Assembly: GCF_003473485.1 (NCBI RefSeq)
Contig: NC_053042.1
Span: 50,493,762 to 50,557,761 of the forward strand
DNA: 64,000 bases
Source of the DNA: Medicago truncatula
Taxonomy: Eukaryota > Streptophyta > Magnoliopsida > Fabales > Fabaceae
Direction of reading: 5' to 3'
Position numbers and translations under genes: made by a program. A model generated the notes under the pieces. The model was not told where the DNA came from, searched no databases, and was given only the letters and a program-made list of their open reading frames with translations. Shown here in pieces: positions 9,951 to 21,409 of this stretch; position 1 is the first letter of the stretch, and each line of letters opens with the position of its first letter.

Positions 9951-10328
9951 AGGAAAATGCTTTATGGCACGATGGTCATATAAGCACGAAGGCACACGAC
10001 TATTTCAGACTATTGGATAACCTTTTTTTTCTTTTATTTATTATTTTCTCTTTCCCACATTTATCTTGCCATCAACCTGATTGCCGTGTCGTCGAAATTC
10101 GTGGGCTTTTAGAGTCGTGCTACATAGCACTACTCTTTAAGGAAAATGCTTTATGGCACGATGGTCATATAAGCACGAAGGCACACGACTATTTCAGATC
10201 ATTGGATAACCTTTTTTTTCCTTTTATTTATTATTTTCTCTTTTCCACATTTATCTTGCCATCGACCTGATTGCCGTGTCGTTGAAATTCGTGGGCTTTT
10301 AGAGTCGTGCTACATAGCACTACTCTCA
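9951..10328 (+). repeat. Tandem duplication, 189-bp unit
   Basis: Units 9951-10139 and 10140-10328 start AGGAAAATGCTTTATGGCAC and end ...GTGCTACATAGCACTACTCT. They differ at only a handful of bases. The spread of the duplication is exactly two units with no third copy. A short palindrome (GTGCTACATAGCAC) closes each unit. The frame across the units has no recognisable protein. Confidence 0.9.
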
Positions 10329-11217
10329 TTAACTAATTTTATTTATTCAATAAATACAAAAATGCAAGGCATTAACAACTTATTTTTAATATTTCAAAAA
10401 ATTGACGGTACATAAATTTAGGTAAAATAAGCGGACAATATCTTGCATTTTGTGGTTAATGAAGTAGTAAAATTGATTAATGAGACTTTTGCTAAAAAAG
10501 TGGTTAATCACGTACTTTTGTTTTAATGTAGTAGTGAAATTGATTAATGACACAACTTAAATTTTGTGCTGCAAAAATTCAGCTCTATATTAAAAAAAAA
10601 AAAAAAAAAAAGTAGAATGTTAACTAGTACTCTTAAAGACATTGTTTAAGAAATCCACGAAAGAAAATATGTCTTATATTACAAGTCAAACACACATAAA
10701 TGTTATAACTACATAATTTTTTATGTAAAAATTAATAGTACTACATTTGAATGTTTAAACAAGGGTGCAGTTAATTTACACCCATTTGAATGTGTAAGGT
10801 ACACCTACTTATATTTTACTAAAACACCATTTTGTTTCTATTCTAATTAAATTTAAAATAGAAATGCAGTTTTGTAACTATCTTAAAGAAGATTCTTAAA
10901 AAGAAGAAACAAAAAAGACAATGACATGCTTAAGGTATATTACTAGAAAATTCAGTTTTAGCGACGGTCGACATCTGTCGCAAAATAGGCTCAATTCCGT
11001 CGCAAACTTTTTTTGACGGAATAGCGACGCAGTAGAAATTCGTCGTAATATTGGGGGTTGGAGAAAGTTAGGAAGGAAAATGAAATCCTCACTCTTAGCG
11101 GCAGTTTTCATTCGGTCGCAACCAACAAAAATCTGATGCTAAACCTCGTAGTATTGAAATCTGAAACCCAGATTTCAGTCACAAATTATCGACGCAATAA
11201 ATATCCGTCATAAATTA

Positions 11218-12105
11218 CTTTGGTTCAACGGAGGGGAGGGGAGGGGTTTTAATAGAGGGGAGGAAAAGGGAGGGATGGGAAGGGGAGATATATCAATTAA
11301 ATATATATTTGGTTCAAATGATGGGAGGGAAGGGATTTTAATTAAATATGTGTTTGGTTCATAAGGGGAGGGGAAGGATTTTAAAACCAAATTACTTTTT
11401 TTTATCCCTCTAACCTTAAAACAATATCATGATTTTTCTATTATTCACTTTATATCCCTAAAAAAAATAAAATTATTCACTTTATAAAAATTTAAACATA
11501 AAAACTCGTAACCAAAAACTCAATAAATAATCAAACACAAAAGTTCTAACAAAATATTAGGTATTCATAAATATTAGAACAATTCTAAAATAATCTAGTA
11601 CAATATAAAATATTTATAAAAAAATCTTCTAAAAATTTTATTAATTATGTTTTAATATGTAATACAATTCAAAACTATAAAATAAATATATCAAAATAAA
11701 AAAATAAAAGCAATGTTAGTCAAAAAACTGAATTCACGTAAAAAGAATTAGAAGACAAGAATATGCAGTTCTCGATAAAAAAAAAATTGACATTGACATG
11801 TTACAAAAAAGATTGTAATAAGCAATATGTTGAAAACACTTAAATTTTTAATAAGGACAATTTTGTCATTTAAAAATAAACATGAGGATAATTGTGTCAA
11901 TGTAATTAAAATTGCATTAACTTATCTCTCTTTCCCTCCCCTCCCCTCCAAAAAACTCCAATTTGAGGGGGAGGAATAAATGAGCTTATGATGGATTTTC
12001 CTCCCCCTCCCCTCCCCTTCTAAAAATTGAACCAAACACAAAAAATTTAAAATATTCCCTCCCTTCCCCTCCCCTTCCCTTCAAAACCCACGAACCAAAC
12101 GGACT
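11218..12105. mobile_element. Element with G-rich subterminal repeats
   Basis: It is bounded by TTTGGTTC...GAACCAAA. GGGGAGGGG-type runs lie on the left (11230-11380) and the complement CCCCTCCCC on the right (11935-12085), with an AT-rich core and no gene. It interrupts the CACTA subterminal region. The superfamily is unclear; hAT-like is possible. Apparent open frames over the G/C-rich arms are artefacts of composition. Confidence 0.55.
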
Positions 12106-12588
12106 TAGGGAAAAATTCCGTTACATATTTTTGAGAGAATACCCATCGCAAAATTTTGGGAATTTGATTAGCGTTGCTTTGATGTTCGACGCTGCTTCGC
12201 ATGACAATTTTTGTAACATGATGATTTTCCTTTGCAAATAGCAATTTTTTTTTGCCTAAAAATCAGTCTCAAAATAGATTTTCCGTCTCAAAACTCTTTT
12301 GGAATATAAGACAAGATGAACCACAAATATCAAAACTTTTAATAAAGCAAAATACGATAAAAATCACATTAATATTTGATAAAAAAAAAACCTTTTTGGT
12401 TGCGTTCACAAGAATCACACTACTTATCTTTTGCATCAAAATATATTGAAATAATTACTAAATTGTATTATAACATTTACTTGAAACTAAAAGTTATAAT
12501 CAAATTCTGAAAATAATATGATAAATGATCAAGTAGGTGAACACAAAAATAATATAAATAACCAAGTAGGTGGACACAGATATTTATC

Positions 12589-13030
12589 CTAACTCGAAGG
12601 ATGAGGTTGATATGGAGGTAGATGTGAATGGCCTTGTGAAAAATACTCCATGAATTTCTGGAACTGCTCTCGGAGCAAACGCGAATCCTCTTGTGACTGC
12701 TCTTGAACTAAACGTGACTCCTCCTGTGATGCACGAATCAACTCCTCATTAGTCTTCAACCGTTCATTGAGTTCCATGTTTTCAGCTGACATTTTAGATA
12801 CTGCAGTCCTCATGCTCATATTCAGATGGTGAGATGCCGTCATATGATATGGATGAAGAAGACCTGTATTTTCCTGCCTCTGCTCCCAAACCATATATGC
12901 GTCCTTTCTTGTTCACTCCTCCAACTACGTCTAAGAAGATGAAGTTGTCTGACTGATGGTCATTAGACACATCATCCCCCTCTGCTTGTTGTGAATTCCT
13001 TTCAAAAATCCATCTTTCATATTCATCCTA
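12589..13030 (-). pseudogene. CACTA Ptta/En/Spm accessory protein remnant
   Basis: Read on the - strand, 13030 to about 12840 encodes DEYERWIFERNSQQAEG... then KKGRIYGLGAEAGKYRSS, which resembles the C-terminal part of the plant Transposase_24 (Ptta/En/Spm) domain. From about 12800 a different frame encodes a Glu/Gln-rich coiled coil (ENMELNERLKTNEELIRASQ...) typical of the tail of the same proteins. A frameshift near 12870-12890 therefore separates the two. The upstream exons are not recognisable. Confidence 0.6.
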
Positions 13031-13249
13031 CAAAATTAGAGTTCATCTTAATTCTTACGTAAAAAATATGAAATTTAATTAATTACTACAATTACCTGAA
13101 TTAAATTCATATATAAACCAACCAATAACAACTTAAACAAATTAAAACTAACTTTTAATTAATAACGAAGTTATCATGACTTCTTTTTTCAAGCGAAGAA
13201 ACATAAGATTATCATATTCAGATGTACGTACAAAACATGTAATAGAGAC

Positions 13250-13465
13250 AAACTTTTAAACAAATAATATTTGAAATGATGAAAGTGGGTGTAAATTAGT
13301 GAGTTGGGTGTAAACAATTTGATAAAATTTATAAAAATGAGTGTATATAATCAAGTGGGTGTTATTTGCTAACTTACACCTTAATATTTTTAGGTGGATG
13401 TAGCTTGCTAATTTACACCTTAATGTTTTTAGGTGTGTGTAAATTAGCCCCTTTAAACAATACCC
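13250..13465. repeat. Short repeats with GGTGTAAATTAG motif
   Basis: GGGTGTAAATTAG-like units and the complement CTAACTTACACC recur several times. Two head-to-tail units of about 57 bp, each containing TTACACCTTAATxTTTTTAGGTG, lie at about 13371-13440. It looks like a degraded MITE. It has no coding content. Confidence 0.5.
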
Positions 13466-13527
13466 TAAAAGCTTTGTTAACATTTTTCTTAAAAAAATAA
13501 ACGTGATAATGACAAGTTGACACAAAC

Positions 13528-14076
13528 CTAACAATAACAACAGAGCCCTCGATGTTAAACCCCTTTTGCAGTTTTGGACCTCAGGTCAATTTTGATACAT
13601 TCAACGCACACGTAGACGTCATGTGTGTAATTTTTAATATAAAAATAAATAAAAATGTCACGTGTAATGCTTTAATTAAAAAAATAAATAATTAAAAAAT
13701 AATTTTTTAATTTTTTTCTTAATTATTATTATTTTTAGTCATTTTTTAATCGGTTTTTTATTTTGATTATTTTTGTTTTTAAATTTAAAAATAAATATTT
13801 TTATTATTTTTATTTATGTTTATTAAACATAAAAAATTATTATTTTTTCTTTTTTTTTTAATTAATGCATTGCACGTGGCATTTTAATTTATTTATAAAT
13901 TATAAATTAAAAATGTGGCGTCGACGTGTGCGTTGAATCTGTTGAATGGATCAAAATTGGTCTAGGGGGACAAAACTACAAAAGGCTTAACATAGGGGGC
14001 TCGGTTGTTATTGTTTTTGTTAGGGAGTCAAAATTGCAACTTTCTGATACTTATGGGTCAAAACTGTAATTAAGCC
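13528..14076. mobile_element. Mutator-type foldback element, left arm cut
   Basis: The left arm CCTAACAATAACAACAGAGCCC and the right arm reversed CCTAACAAAAACAATAACAACCGAGCCCC are inverted copies. The right arm continues outward to GGCTTAATTACAGTTTTGACCC, a terminus like those at 1943 and 58840, but the corresponding left piece is missing. The AT-rich core contains further palindromes. No target duplication is expected or seen. Confidence 0.65.
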
Positions 14077-14472
14077 TTTTGCATTCTAATATAGTCTGAA
14101 TCGAGTTTGATGTCGTCATAAAAGTTGTAGTTATGGATATCATTTACACCGGGTATGATTCTATTTGGATATTTACAACTTTTGATAGGAGTAAAACACT
14201 ACAATGGATGATGTCAACAAAAAAAAAAAACACTACAATGTAACATGTTACTTTTTTACCAAATTTCAACCTTGCGCTATAAGTGCTTTGGGGCATTGAT
14301 TAAACAATCAAAACAAATAATTTTTTTATAAACATTGATATAATTATTACTTAATCATAAGTCAAAACCTATATTTTCAAGACAAAATTTTTATTTGCAG
14401 ATATCTTAATTATTACCTTTGGAGCAATAGTTAGCAAGATCCAAGAAACAAAATAAAACAACAATAAATATA

Positions 14473-14548
14473 CTCCCTCTCTCCGTCCTTATATGTAAGC
14501 ACATTTTGCCTCTAATAAAAGGGTGCTTAGATATAGGGACGGAAGGAG
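14473..14548. mobile_element. Short Stowaway MITE
   Basis: CTCCCTCTCTCCGTCCTTATATGTAAGCAC and its imperfect complement near 14520-14548 sit between TA dinucleotides. At 76 bp it is little more than the two inverted ends. Confidence 0.75.
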
Positions 14549-14891
14549 TATTAGGTAAATCAACGAAATAAAATCATAGACAACTTATTGAATACAAGAA
14601 TTCCATAACAACCATTAATTCAAAATAACTTTAAAATCATCATTAAATCGAACGAAAAATGTGAATCTATCGAATTCGATGTGACATCACATTGTTTCGG
14701 TCCCAACTGTTTCTTCCATTCACATTGATTTTGAAAGACAACTAGACAAGTGAAATTCAGTTGGATTAAACTTAGGAGCATTTAGTCAGACCATCACACC
14801 GAAGGAAATTTACCCTCATAAACTTTAGTATTTAATAGGTCAAAAATTTGCCCCCATTGTGGAGAACACAACAATAACACTTATAACAAGA

Positions 14892-15650
14892 CTAGATCCT
14901 GACCCGTGCGATGCACGGGTTTGTTTCGATTTTCATATATAAGCATTAGATTTACTATATTATTAGTTGGCGACATGTTTAAATATATTATATATAACAT
15001 TTCAATAAAGACTACAATGAATAAAATGCACCGAAGTTGGAACTTGTCATACAAAATTTAAATAATGAGCTAATTAAATAGTTCAAAATACACATCAAAG
15101 GAAAAAAGTTATTGTATAAAGTTAGTATGAGAAACATATCAAGTGATTCAACCATATAAGCTTATAAGGTCACCTACATTTTTATTTTTCAAGACATATG
15201 TTGTAGCAAAAAGGGGGAAGAAATGGTTGAAAACCGCAGACTTTTGGGTTTAGACTGCAAAGGAGAAAGGAGAAAAAAGAGTTCGAAACCGTTCGGAAAA
15301 AAAAGAAAGAAAAGGAATTAATTGATTTTTTGAAAAGGGAGTTTAGTATTGGATATCATTAGTGGAAGCCAAATGATATCACAAAAATAGGAAGTGGCTT
15401 GGTGGTTAAAATGCTTTGAAGTAACCAACATGACTTGGGTTTGAATCTCATTGAACATCATTTTTAACGAGATTCATTTAATAATTTTTTTAGAGATAAT
15501 GGGTTGAATATGTAAATTGTTTATTAAGTATCATTATTAAAAAAATATAAATAAATGATGTTTACACGTACATCCGATTAAGTATCTTAACAAATGGTGT
15601 TAAACATGTGAATTCTTCATTCTTAAAAAAAAAAAAAAAAAAAAAAAAAC
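14892..15650 (-). mobile_element. Helitron 3' end, extent unknown
   Basis: On the - strand the sequence reads ACCCGTGCATCGCACGGGTC, a GC-rich hairpin, then AGGATCTAG followed by T: a hairpin a few bases before CTAG, as at Helitron 3' termini. The 5' terminus (TC) was not found. The interval to the poly-A run at 15627-15649 interrupts homology to the promoter of gene 2, so inserted DNA fills it, but it may hold more than one insertion. Confidence 0.5.
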
Positions 15651-15689
15651 TCCAATGTGAGACCTTTAAGTACTATCATTATTCAATAG

Positions 15690-15915
15690 TGGTCAACTTT
15701 TCAAAATCTCATTCTAGTTGGAACTGGCCCTCAACCTCATGTAAAGGTTGGTCATCCACATAACCGACTCATTTGGAATATTTAATTGTGCAATTTAATT
15801 TTATAGACCTAAGGTCCCAGTCCCAGCTTCCACGTTTAAATTTTAGTAGTTCACCCACATAACAGCCTTCCTTCCCTTTCTACATTAACTATTTGTTTTA
15901 TTTCCCTATAAAAAG
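15690..15915 (+). promoter_or_regulatory. Promoter of lipid-transfer gene 3
   Basis: This is homologous to 6355-6550 and to 1-180 plus 1860-1940. It includes TTCACCCACATAACAGCC and the TATA box CCCTATAAAAAGCC at about 15904. No transposon lies between the conserved distal block and the TATA box, so it shows the uninterrupted form. Confidence 0.75.
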
Positions 15916-16021
15916 CCATTAAATCCCATCCTTCCAAACCACCCAAGCTAATAAAGCAATCACAAAGTCTTCCTACCATTTCATAGGATCGATTCCAAAA
16001 GATTTCACACAAAAAATTCCA

Positions 16022-17678
16022 ATGGCTCAAGTAAAAATAAGTAAGGGTCTTGTTTTGGTTATATTGGCCATGCTATGTGCAGATGCTATGGCACAATCAA
16101 GTTGCACGAATGTGTTAGTAAACCTATCACCATGTCTCGACTACATCACGGGGAAGTCTTCAACACCAACTTCAGGGTGTTGCACACAACTTGCAAGTGT
16201 TGTGAAATCACAACCACAATGCTTATGTCAAGTTCTTGATGGTGGAGGATCATCATTGGGGATCAAGGTTAATCAAACTCAAGCTCTTGCCTTGCCTTCT
16301 GCTTGCAATGTGCAAACTCCACCAACATCTCAGTGCAAAAGTAAGTCACCAACATTTCTTGTAAACTGATTTTTCTTCGAATTTGATAGACGAAAAATTA
16401 AATTTGAAGTTTTTGCTTTAACCATTGATTTTAAGTTTCAATCTTTTTTTTTAATGTAAATGCCAATCTTTTGTTCAACACAATTTTACATTAATTAATA
16501 AATTCAAATACAAATCATTTTATATCAAACTTACTTTTAACACGTCTGACTTTTGTTGTTCATTTACATTTTGGTTACTTGAGTTGGATCATGTAGTCCG
16601 GTGTAATGCTTTTATCTCCATAAATTTGTGAGGTTATCTATCAATAGTGTAACTTAGAGATGGATCTACTCTATAGATATTGAGGAGAGCTGACCCCACA
16701 ACTTCAATCTCTTGTTAACCAATATTATGATATTTTGATGTTATAAGCCCCAGCTCAAATAGTGTTATGTTCCCACAAAACCCTAATAAAAGCCTAAACA
16801 AACTAATACCATGTGGTTAAATTTTGGTATTGTGTATACTTTGAAAAATTAACGAACTTGCCCAATGGGATTAAAATGTTTTCAAATTTCAACCGAACCT
16901 ATTGTTGTTTCTTTGTGAAAAAGGAGAGAGAAATAGGTCAATGAAAGAGGTTCCAATTGGTAGCAAATACAATTAAAAAACGAACTTCTCACATACACCA
17001 CACCCACAATAAGAAATTAACACTAACCCCCTTCTATTTGTCTCCCTTCTAGTTTTTTTTTTTTGTGGTGATCGGAGTTTGAACCCCGATCATTGCATAT
17101 TTTATGCATTGTTATACCAATTAAGCTAAGTTCACGATGGTTGTATCCCTTCTAGTTGATAGAGAGTGATATATTTGATAATATTAAAAATAAAAATCTT
17201 ACAACTCTTTAAAAAAAAAATGAAGAAACATCTAAAACAACTATAATTCTTAGAATGTTAAGGTGTCTTTAATTTTTATTTATTCAATGCATTTTTTTTA
17301 ATCTTCAATATTTTACATAATGAAAATGATTGATGTTTTTGTTTTATCACTTGCCTTTATATCTAACTCTAAACTAAACCTAATGTGGGCATTTTGATCA
17401 AAAATAAAAAGTTTAATGTTGACTTAGAACTGAAAATAACTATAACATCACTAACCTAAAAGCATGCATGTTATTATAATTAATCTATATATCTTTATGC
17501 TAATTATCATCTTGTGTGCATATCAGCGGCAAATTCACCAGCTGGAGCCAGAACCGTGCCATCAACAGATGATGGGTCGTCCGATGGAAATTCCATCAAG
17601 TTATCAATTCCTAGGTTGTTCGTTGTTTTTGCAGCTACATATTTATGCTACAACTTTCAGGACATACTGGCATATTGA
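16022..17678 (+). CDS. Xylogen-type GPI-anchored lipid-transfer protein
   Basis: Exons are 16022-16340 and 17527-17678 with a 1186-bp intron, giving 156 aa. The signal peptide is residues 1-24 (ending DAMA, before QSSC). Spacing of the eight cysteines is C-x9-C-x14-CC-x12-C-L-C-x25-C-x9-C, as in LTPG/xylogen-like proteins (At2g13820-like). A Ser/Pro/Gly linker ([20 protein letters not shown]) gives candidate GPI attachment residues, and the last stretch ([14 protein letters not shown]...) is hydrophobic. It is the only array member with an intact canonical end and an uninterrupted promoter, so probably the functional reference. Predicted role: lipid binding at the outer plasma membrane or wall. 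The intron, longest of the three, holds a reversed SINE. Confidence 0.9.
17052..17136 (-). mobile_element. tRNA-like SINE head in gene 3 intron
   Basis: On the - strand it reads GTGAACTTAGCTTAATTGG (box A) and GGGGTTCAAACTCCGATCACC (box B), followed by a poly-A run (poly-T here at 17052-17064). It is a short SINE of tRNA origin. Confidence 0.7.
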
Positions 17679-18420
17679 TTATTTAATTCCTAGATCTTCC
17701 ATTTAGATTGTTATTTTCACTTGTTGAATTTGTGATACTAGATATTTATGCAATGTTGTGTGGTGTGAAACATGATTGAGTTCTGTAAAGAGAAAAATAA
17801 ATCGAAAGAAATATTGATTATATATTTAAATTTAAGAGAGTTAAAAAGGTTGATTACATTTTATTTTGGTCTGTTTGATTACATTTACTATATTAGTATA
17901 GGATAGACTTTATACTGATTATATATATTCATCATAACTATGGGGTTAGGTAAGTGTAACACAACTATTTTGAACTAAGTGATAAGAAATTGAAGGTCAT
18001 GAAAAATAAAAATAATATAACAACTAACTAACTAATCATATCTATCGCTTAGAAAAAACAATCACTTTTAGTTATAGTTGAAGTGTTGTAAATCTCATAC
18101 TTCTCCTTTTATGGCGGGCTAACATGATATCCGTCAAAATTTAAAAATAAAGTGTTTAATTATTTATTCACTAAAAAATGTAAAAACTATCAAAGAGTTA
18201 TTCAAGGTAATAAAAACACATCAGGACTGTGGCCGCATGGTTATTTTATGGTTACACTGTAGGCGGCAATGAGGCTGTCAACATATCCATTTACATTTTG
18301 TAGTTGATAAACTTTTGTTGGGGAAAAAGTTGGACAAATGAATAGCAATGAAAACTGTGCTTATTTTGTTTGAACTTCTTTTGGGACTAAAAGTGAATTT
18401 TGATAACAGTATGATGGTGG
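17679..18420. other. Spacer after gene 3
   Basis: AT-rich; I see no gene or clear element. Confidence 0.6.
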
Positions 18421-18429
18421 TGTTGAATG

Positions 18430-19900
18430 TATCAAATTCTTGATTAGTCGAGGTAGTCAATCTTCAATTGTAGAACTGGTAGTTTGCCCTTTGTGTACTT
18501 GGACCTACCAATTAGTGGTGATTCGCGGCGTTTACAGTTTTGGTATCCCTTGATTGATCGGATTAAAAAGAGACTATCATCGTGGAAAAGTAGACATTTA
18601 TCTACAAGGGGTCATTTTGTGTTGTTGAAATCTGTCATGTCCTCTTTACCGATCTATTTTCTCTCTTTCTTCAAGGCTCCCACATGTATCATTTCTTCGG
18701 TCGAATCTTTATTTATTTATTTTTTTGTGAGAGAAAATTAGGAAAATACAATGGATCAATTGAGATACGGTTTGTCTAGAAAAAGAGAATGGAGGTTTGG
18801 AGGTGCATAAGATTAGAGAACTTAATTTGGCATTGTATGGTAAGGAGTGTTGGAGGTTAGTTGTCGATCAAGATAGTTTATGGTTTAAGGTTTTGTCTGC
18901 TAGATACGGAATTGAAGAGGTAGGGTGAAAGAAGGGGGCAAATTAGGCTTAATTTGGTGGAATCAATTGGATGAGATTAGACGTAGGGATGAGTTGGCGA
19001 TGACCAAATGGTTTTATGATAATCTTGTGCGGGTCGTTGGTGATGGGACCATAACGTTTTTCTGGTCCAATGTGTAGCTTGGGGATGAAACACTATGTGT
19101 GAGGTATAGGAGATTATTTGAATTAGCAGAAAATAAAGAGGTGTTGGTGGGGGATATGGCAACTCTAGGGGGTGATGGTTGGAAGTGGCGGCGTCGCTTA
19201 TTTGCTTGGGATGAGAAGATTTAGGAACTAAGATTGTTGTACTCTTTTGGCTAATGTGGTTTTGCAAGATGTTGTGGAAGACTATTAGAGGTGGCAATTG
19301 TCGCCTGACAAAATTTATAATGTTTGAGGGGTGTATCAATTGTTGACGGCAGTGGTGGCTCCCAATCATGATGACATTCAAGATATAATTTGGAATAAAA
19401 CAGTTTCGTTAAAGGGTATAACTCTTGCGCGGCGACTTTTTAGAAACCATGCATATTGATACACAAGATAATCTTGTTACGTGTGAAATCCTCCAACATA
19501 ATTTAAATGTTGTATTGTTGGTTGTGGCCACCAAGAATAAATGTATCATTTGTTTTAGTGGTGCAATTTTTTTTGGCACCATTTGAATTCTAGTTTTGTA
19601 ATAGATTGGGTGTTTCTATGACGATTCCCTTTCACTTATCATATTTTGTTCTCCATTTTAGTTCGTTGTGTGGTTTTGTAAGAAGATTGAGGAATATCAT
19701 ACATCTTGTTTAATTAGCTTCAATTTGGATTGTTTGAAAAGAACACAAGTCTTGGTGTTTTGGACAAAAAAATTGAAATGTTACCAAAAATGCTTGATAG
19801 AATTAATTATTATTTTTTTGGATGAAAGCAAAATAATTTAGGGCATGCATTTGATCTAAATCATTGGTGGGTTAACCCTGTGTTGTATATGGGGGTAGCC
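18430..19900 (+). mobile_element. LINE remnant: RT end and zinc-binding region
   Basis: From 18484 the sequence reads FVYLDLPISGDSRRLQFWYPLIDRIKKRLSSWKSRHLS...LLKSVMSSLPIYFLSFFKAP, the C-terminal part of a plant non-LTR reverse transcriptase. Later blocks are ENGGLEVHKIRELNLALYGKECWR (about 18785-18855), a weakly kept WKWRRRLFAWDEK (about 19180) and a zinc-knuckle reverse-transcriptase tail (LVTCEILQHNLNVVLLVVATKNKCIICF-like, about 19465-19560). The end resembles IWIVWKEHKSWCFGQKN (about 19720). Endonuclease and the first half of the RT are absent (5' truncation). Stops occur, for example after VREN at 18739 and at the TAG near 19075, with several frame changes, so it is dead. Confidence 0.8.
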
Positions 19901-19959
19901 TTCTTGGTAATGATTTTTTTTTTCTTTTTGGAATTTTTTGTAATGTTGTAAAATACTCT

Positions 19960-21400
19960 TGGCTCTTTGTGCTCTTTCTTGTGCTAGGTAGAGAGTCGTT
20001 CATTCAACACTTCAGTTTTCTTTTGAAGAATTTGCACTTGCTAATCCATAGTCAGTTTGTTTAAACTCTCAATTTTAAGAGTTTTGAACAAGATTTCATT
20101 AATGATTCTAGTCTTGAATTGCATTTCATAGTACCTACACTTCAAATAAAGTTCATAAGATAAAAAGTAAGAAAGAAAAAAAAAAAGAATTTTGATGAGG
20201 TCTTTAGATTCATAAAGCCTAGCATAATATATTAAAGATGGATAACGATATACTTAATCTCTTGCAACTAATTTAAAGTCTCGTGAGTGGCTTAGGTAGT
20301 AATGTATGATGTGAGCATGCTATGATACTATACTACTCCCATAATAACACAGTACCTCTGATTCATTCATTGATGCTAAGTGTGTTGAGAGTGAAAGATA
20401 GAAAGAGATAGCCGATCATAAATTCCACTCACACATCCTAGCCAGCAAAGAAAGAGAGAGTAACATATACTACTAACATAACATAAACAATTGAACATGG
20501 TACTACTTTGTAGTAACCTTAGTAAAAACTGCCATTGTTGCTGAGATCATGGTGGTGTGGCCTTATTAAAACCACTCAATGATTCACCTGAAACAAACCC
20601 ATAATTTTTTTATATTTAAAATTAAATAAAAAATATATAAAAACCACCAATTCTCAATCATTAACACGTAGTACAAAGTTTTTATAAGAAAAAAAAAAAA
20701 AAAAACCCACCAACCAATTACTCCAATCACAAACCACTTTCTTCTTTCTTTCTCTGCAACTTCAGGCCTAATGATGGAAGACTGAAACTAGTGCCCAATT
20801 AAAGGTACATTGAAAATGAAACATAAATAAATAACCCCACTCTACTCATAAAAGAGACTTTCTTTCATTTTTTTTTTAATTTTACTTTTGAAATTTGATT
20901 TATAGGGACCATTTTATTTTATTTTTTTAACTTTTATTTGTTAGACACAGTAATAATTTGTGGTGAAATAGGAATCCAAGACTCAAATGTAAATAGAAAT
21001 TGAAAGTAAGAAATAAAGGTAGCCAAAAAAAGGAACAAAACTACAAACTCTGCTTTTGTTCTGTTTTCTCTGTTACATGCACGTCTTGGTCCTTTGATGA
21101 TGACTACTGAGACTCTCTTTCCATGTCGTTTTTCATCACCATCTTGATTCTATTCTCAGAAACAGTGCAAAAAAGCCGGGGGAAAAGTAACACTACTATT
21201 TTATTTTTCAATTTTCGTAGTGGTTTAGTAAAGAATATTACAGAGGTTTTAGATCAGAGAAATAGATAGGTTTCTGTTTCTATTCATGGAAACTTATTTT
21301 CAGTTCATGTTTTCTAGCTTTCAGTAGAATGCATGTTTCTAAATTTCTGCTATATTCTTGTTTTATGTGTTGTTTTTGTTTCACAGTTTGTGACTAAGCT
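19960..21400. promoter_or_regulatory. Upstream region of the FLZ gene
   Basis: No coding sequence is seen. An acceptor-like TTTTTGTTTCACAG at about 21374-21387 just before the ATG, with pyrimidine-rich leader DNA from about 20700, suggests an intron in the 5' leader. A plausible donor is AAAG|GTACAT near 20800, but I cannot prove it. Confidence 0.4.
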
Positions 21401-21409
21401 ACTACTATA

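Larger units (their letters stand above)
10938..13150 (-). mobile_element. Decayed CACTA (En/Spm) element
   Basis: The left end reads TATTACTAGAAAATTCAGTT, which is the CACTACTAGAAA terminus with both early C bases changed to T. It is followed by many subterminal GCGACGG/GTCGC-type motifs (10970-11220 and again 12110-12200). A transposase-associated remnant lies on the - strand at 12589-13030. Another element (11218-12105) splits it. I could not find the right terminus, so the end coordinate is a guess. Confidence 0.6.

Noticed and set aside
11208-11390. Pro/Ser-rich - strand open frame
   Set aside because: It is created by the G-rich arms of the inserted element.
15383-15470. Possible SINE with GGCTTGGTGGTTAA and GGGTTTGAATCTC
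   Set aside because: The boxes are plausible, but no tail, poly-A or target duplication is clear and it lies in unresolved inserted DNA.
18977-19381. 134-codon - strand open frame
   Set aside because: It is the shadow of the LINE remnant on the + strand.
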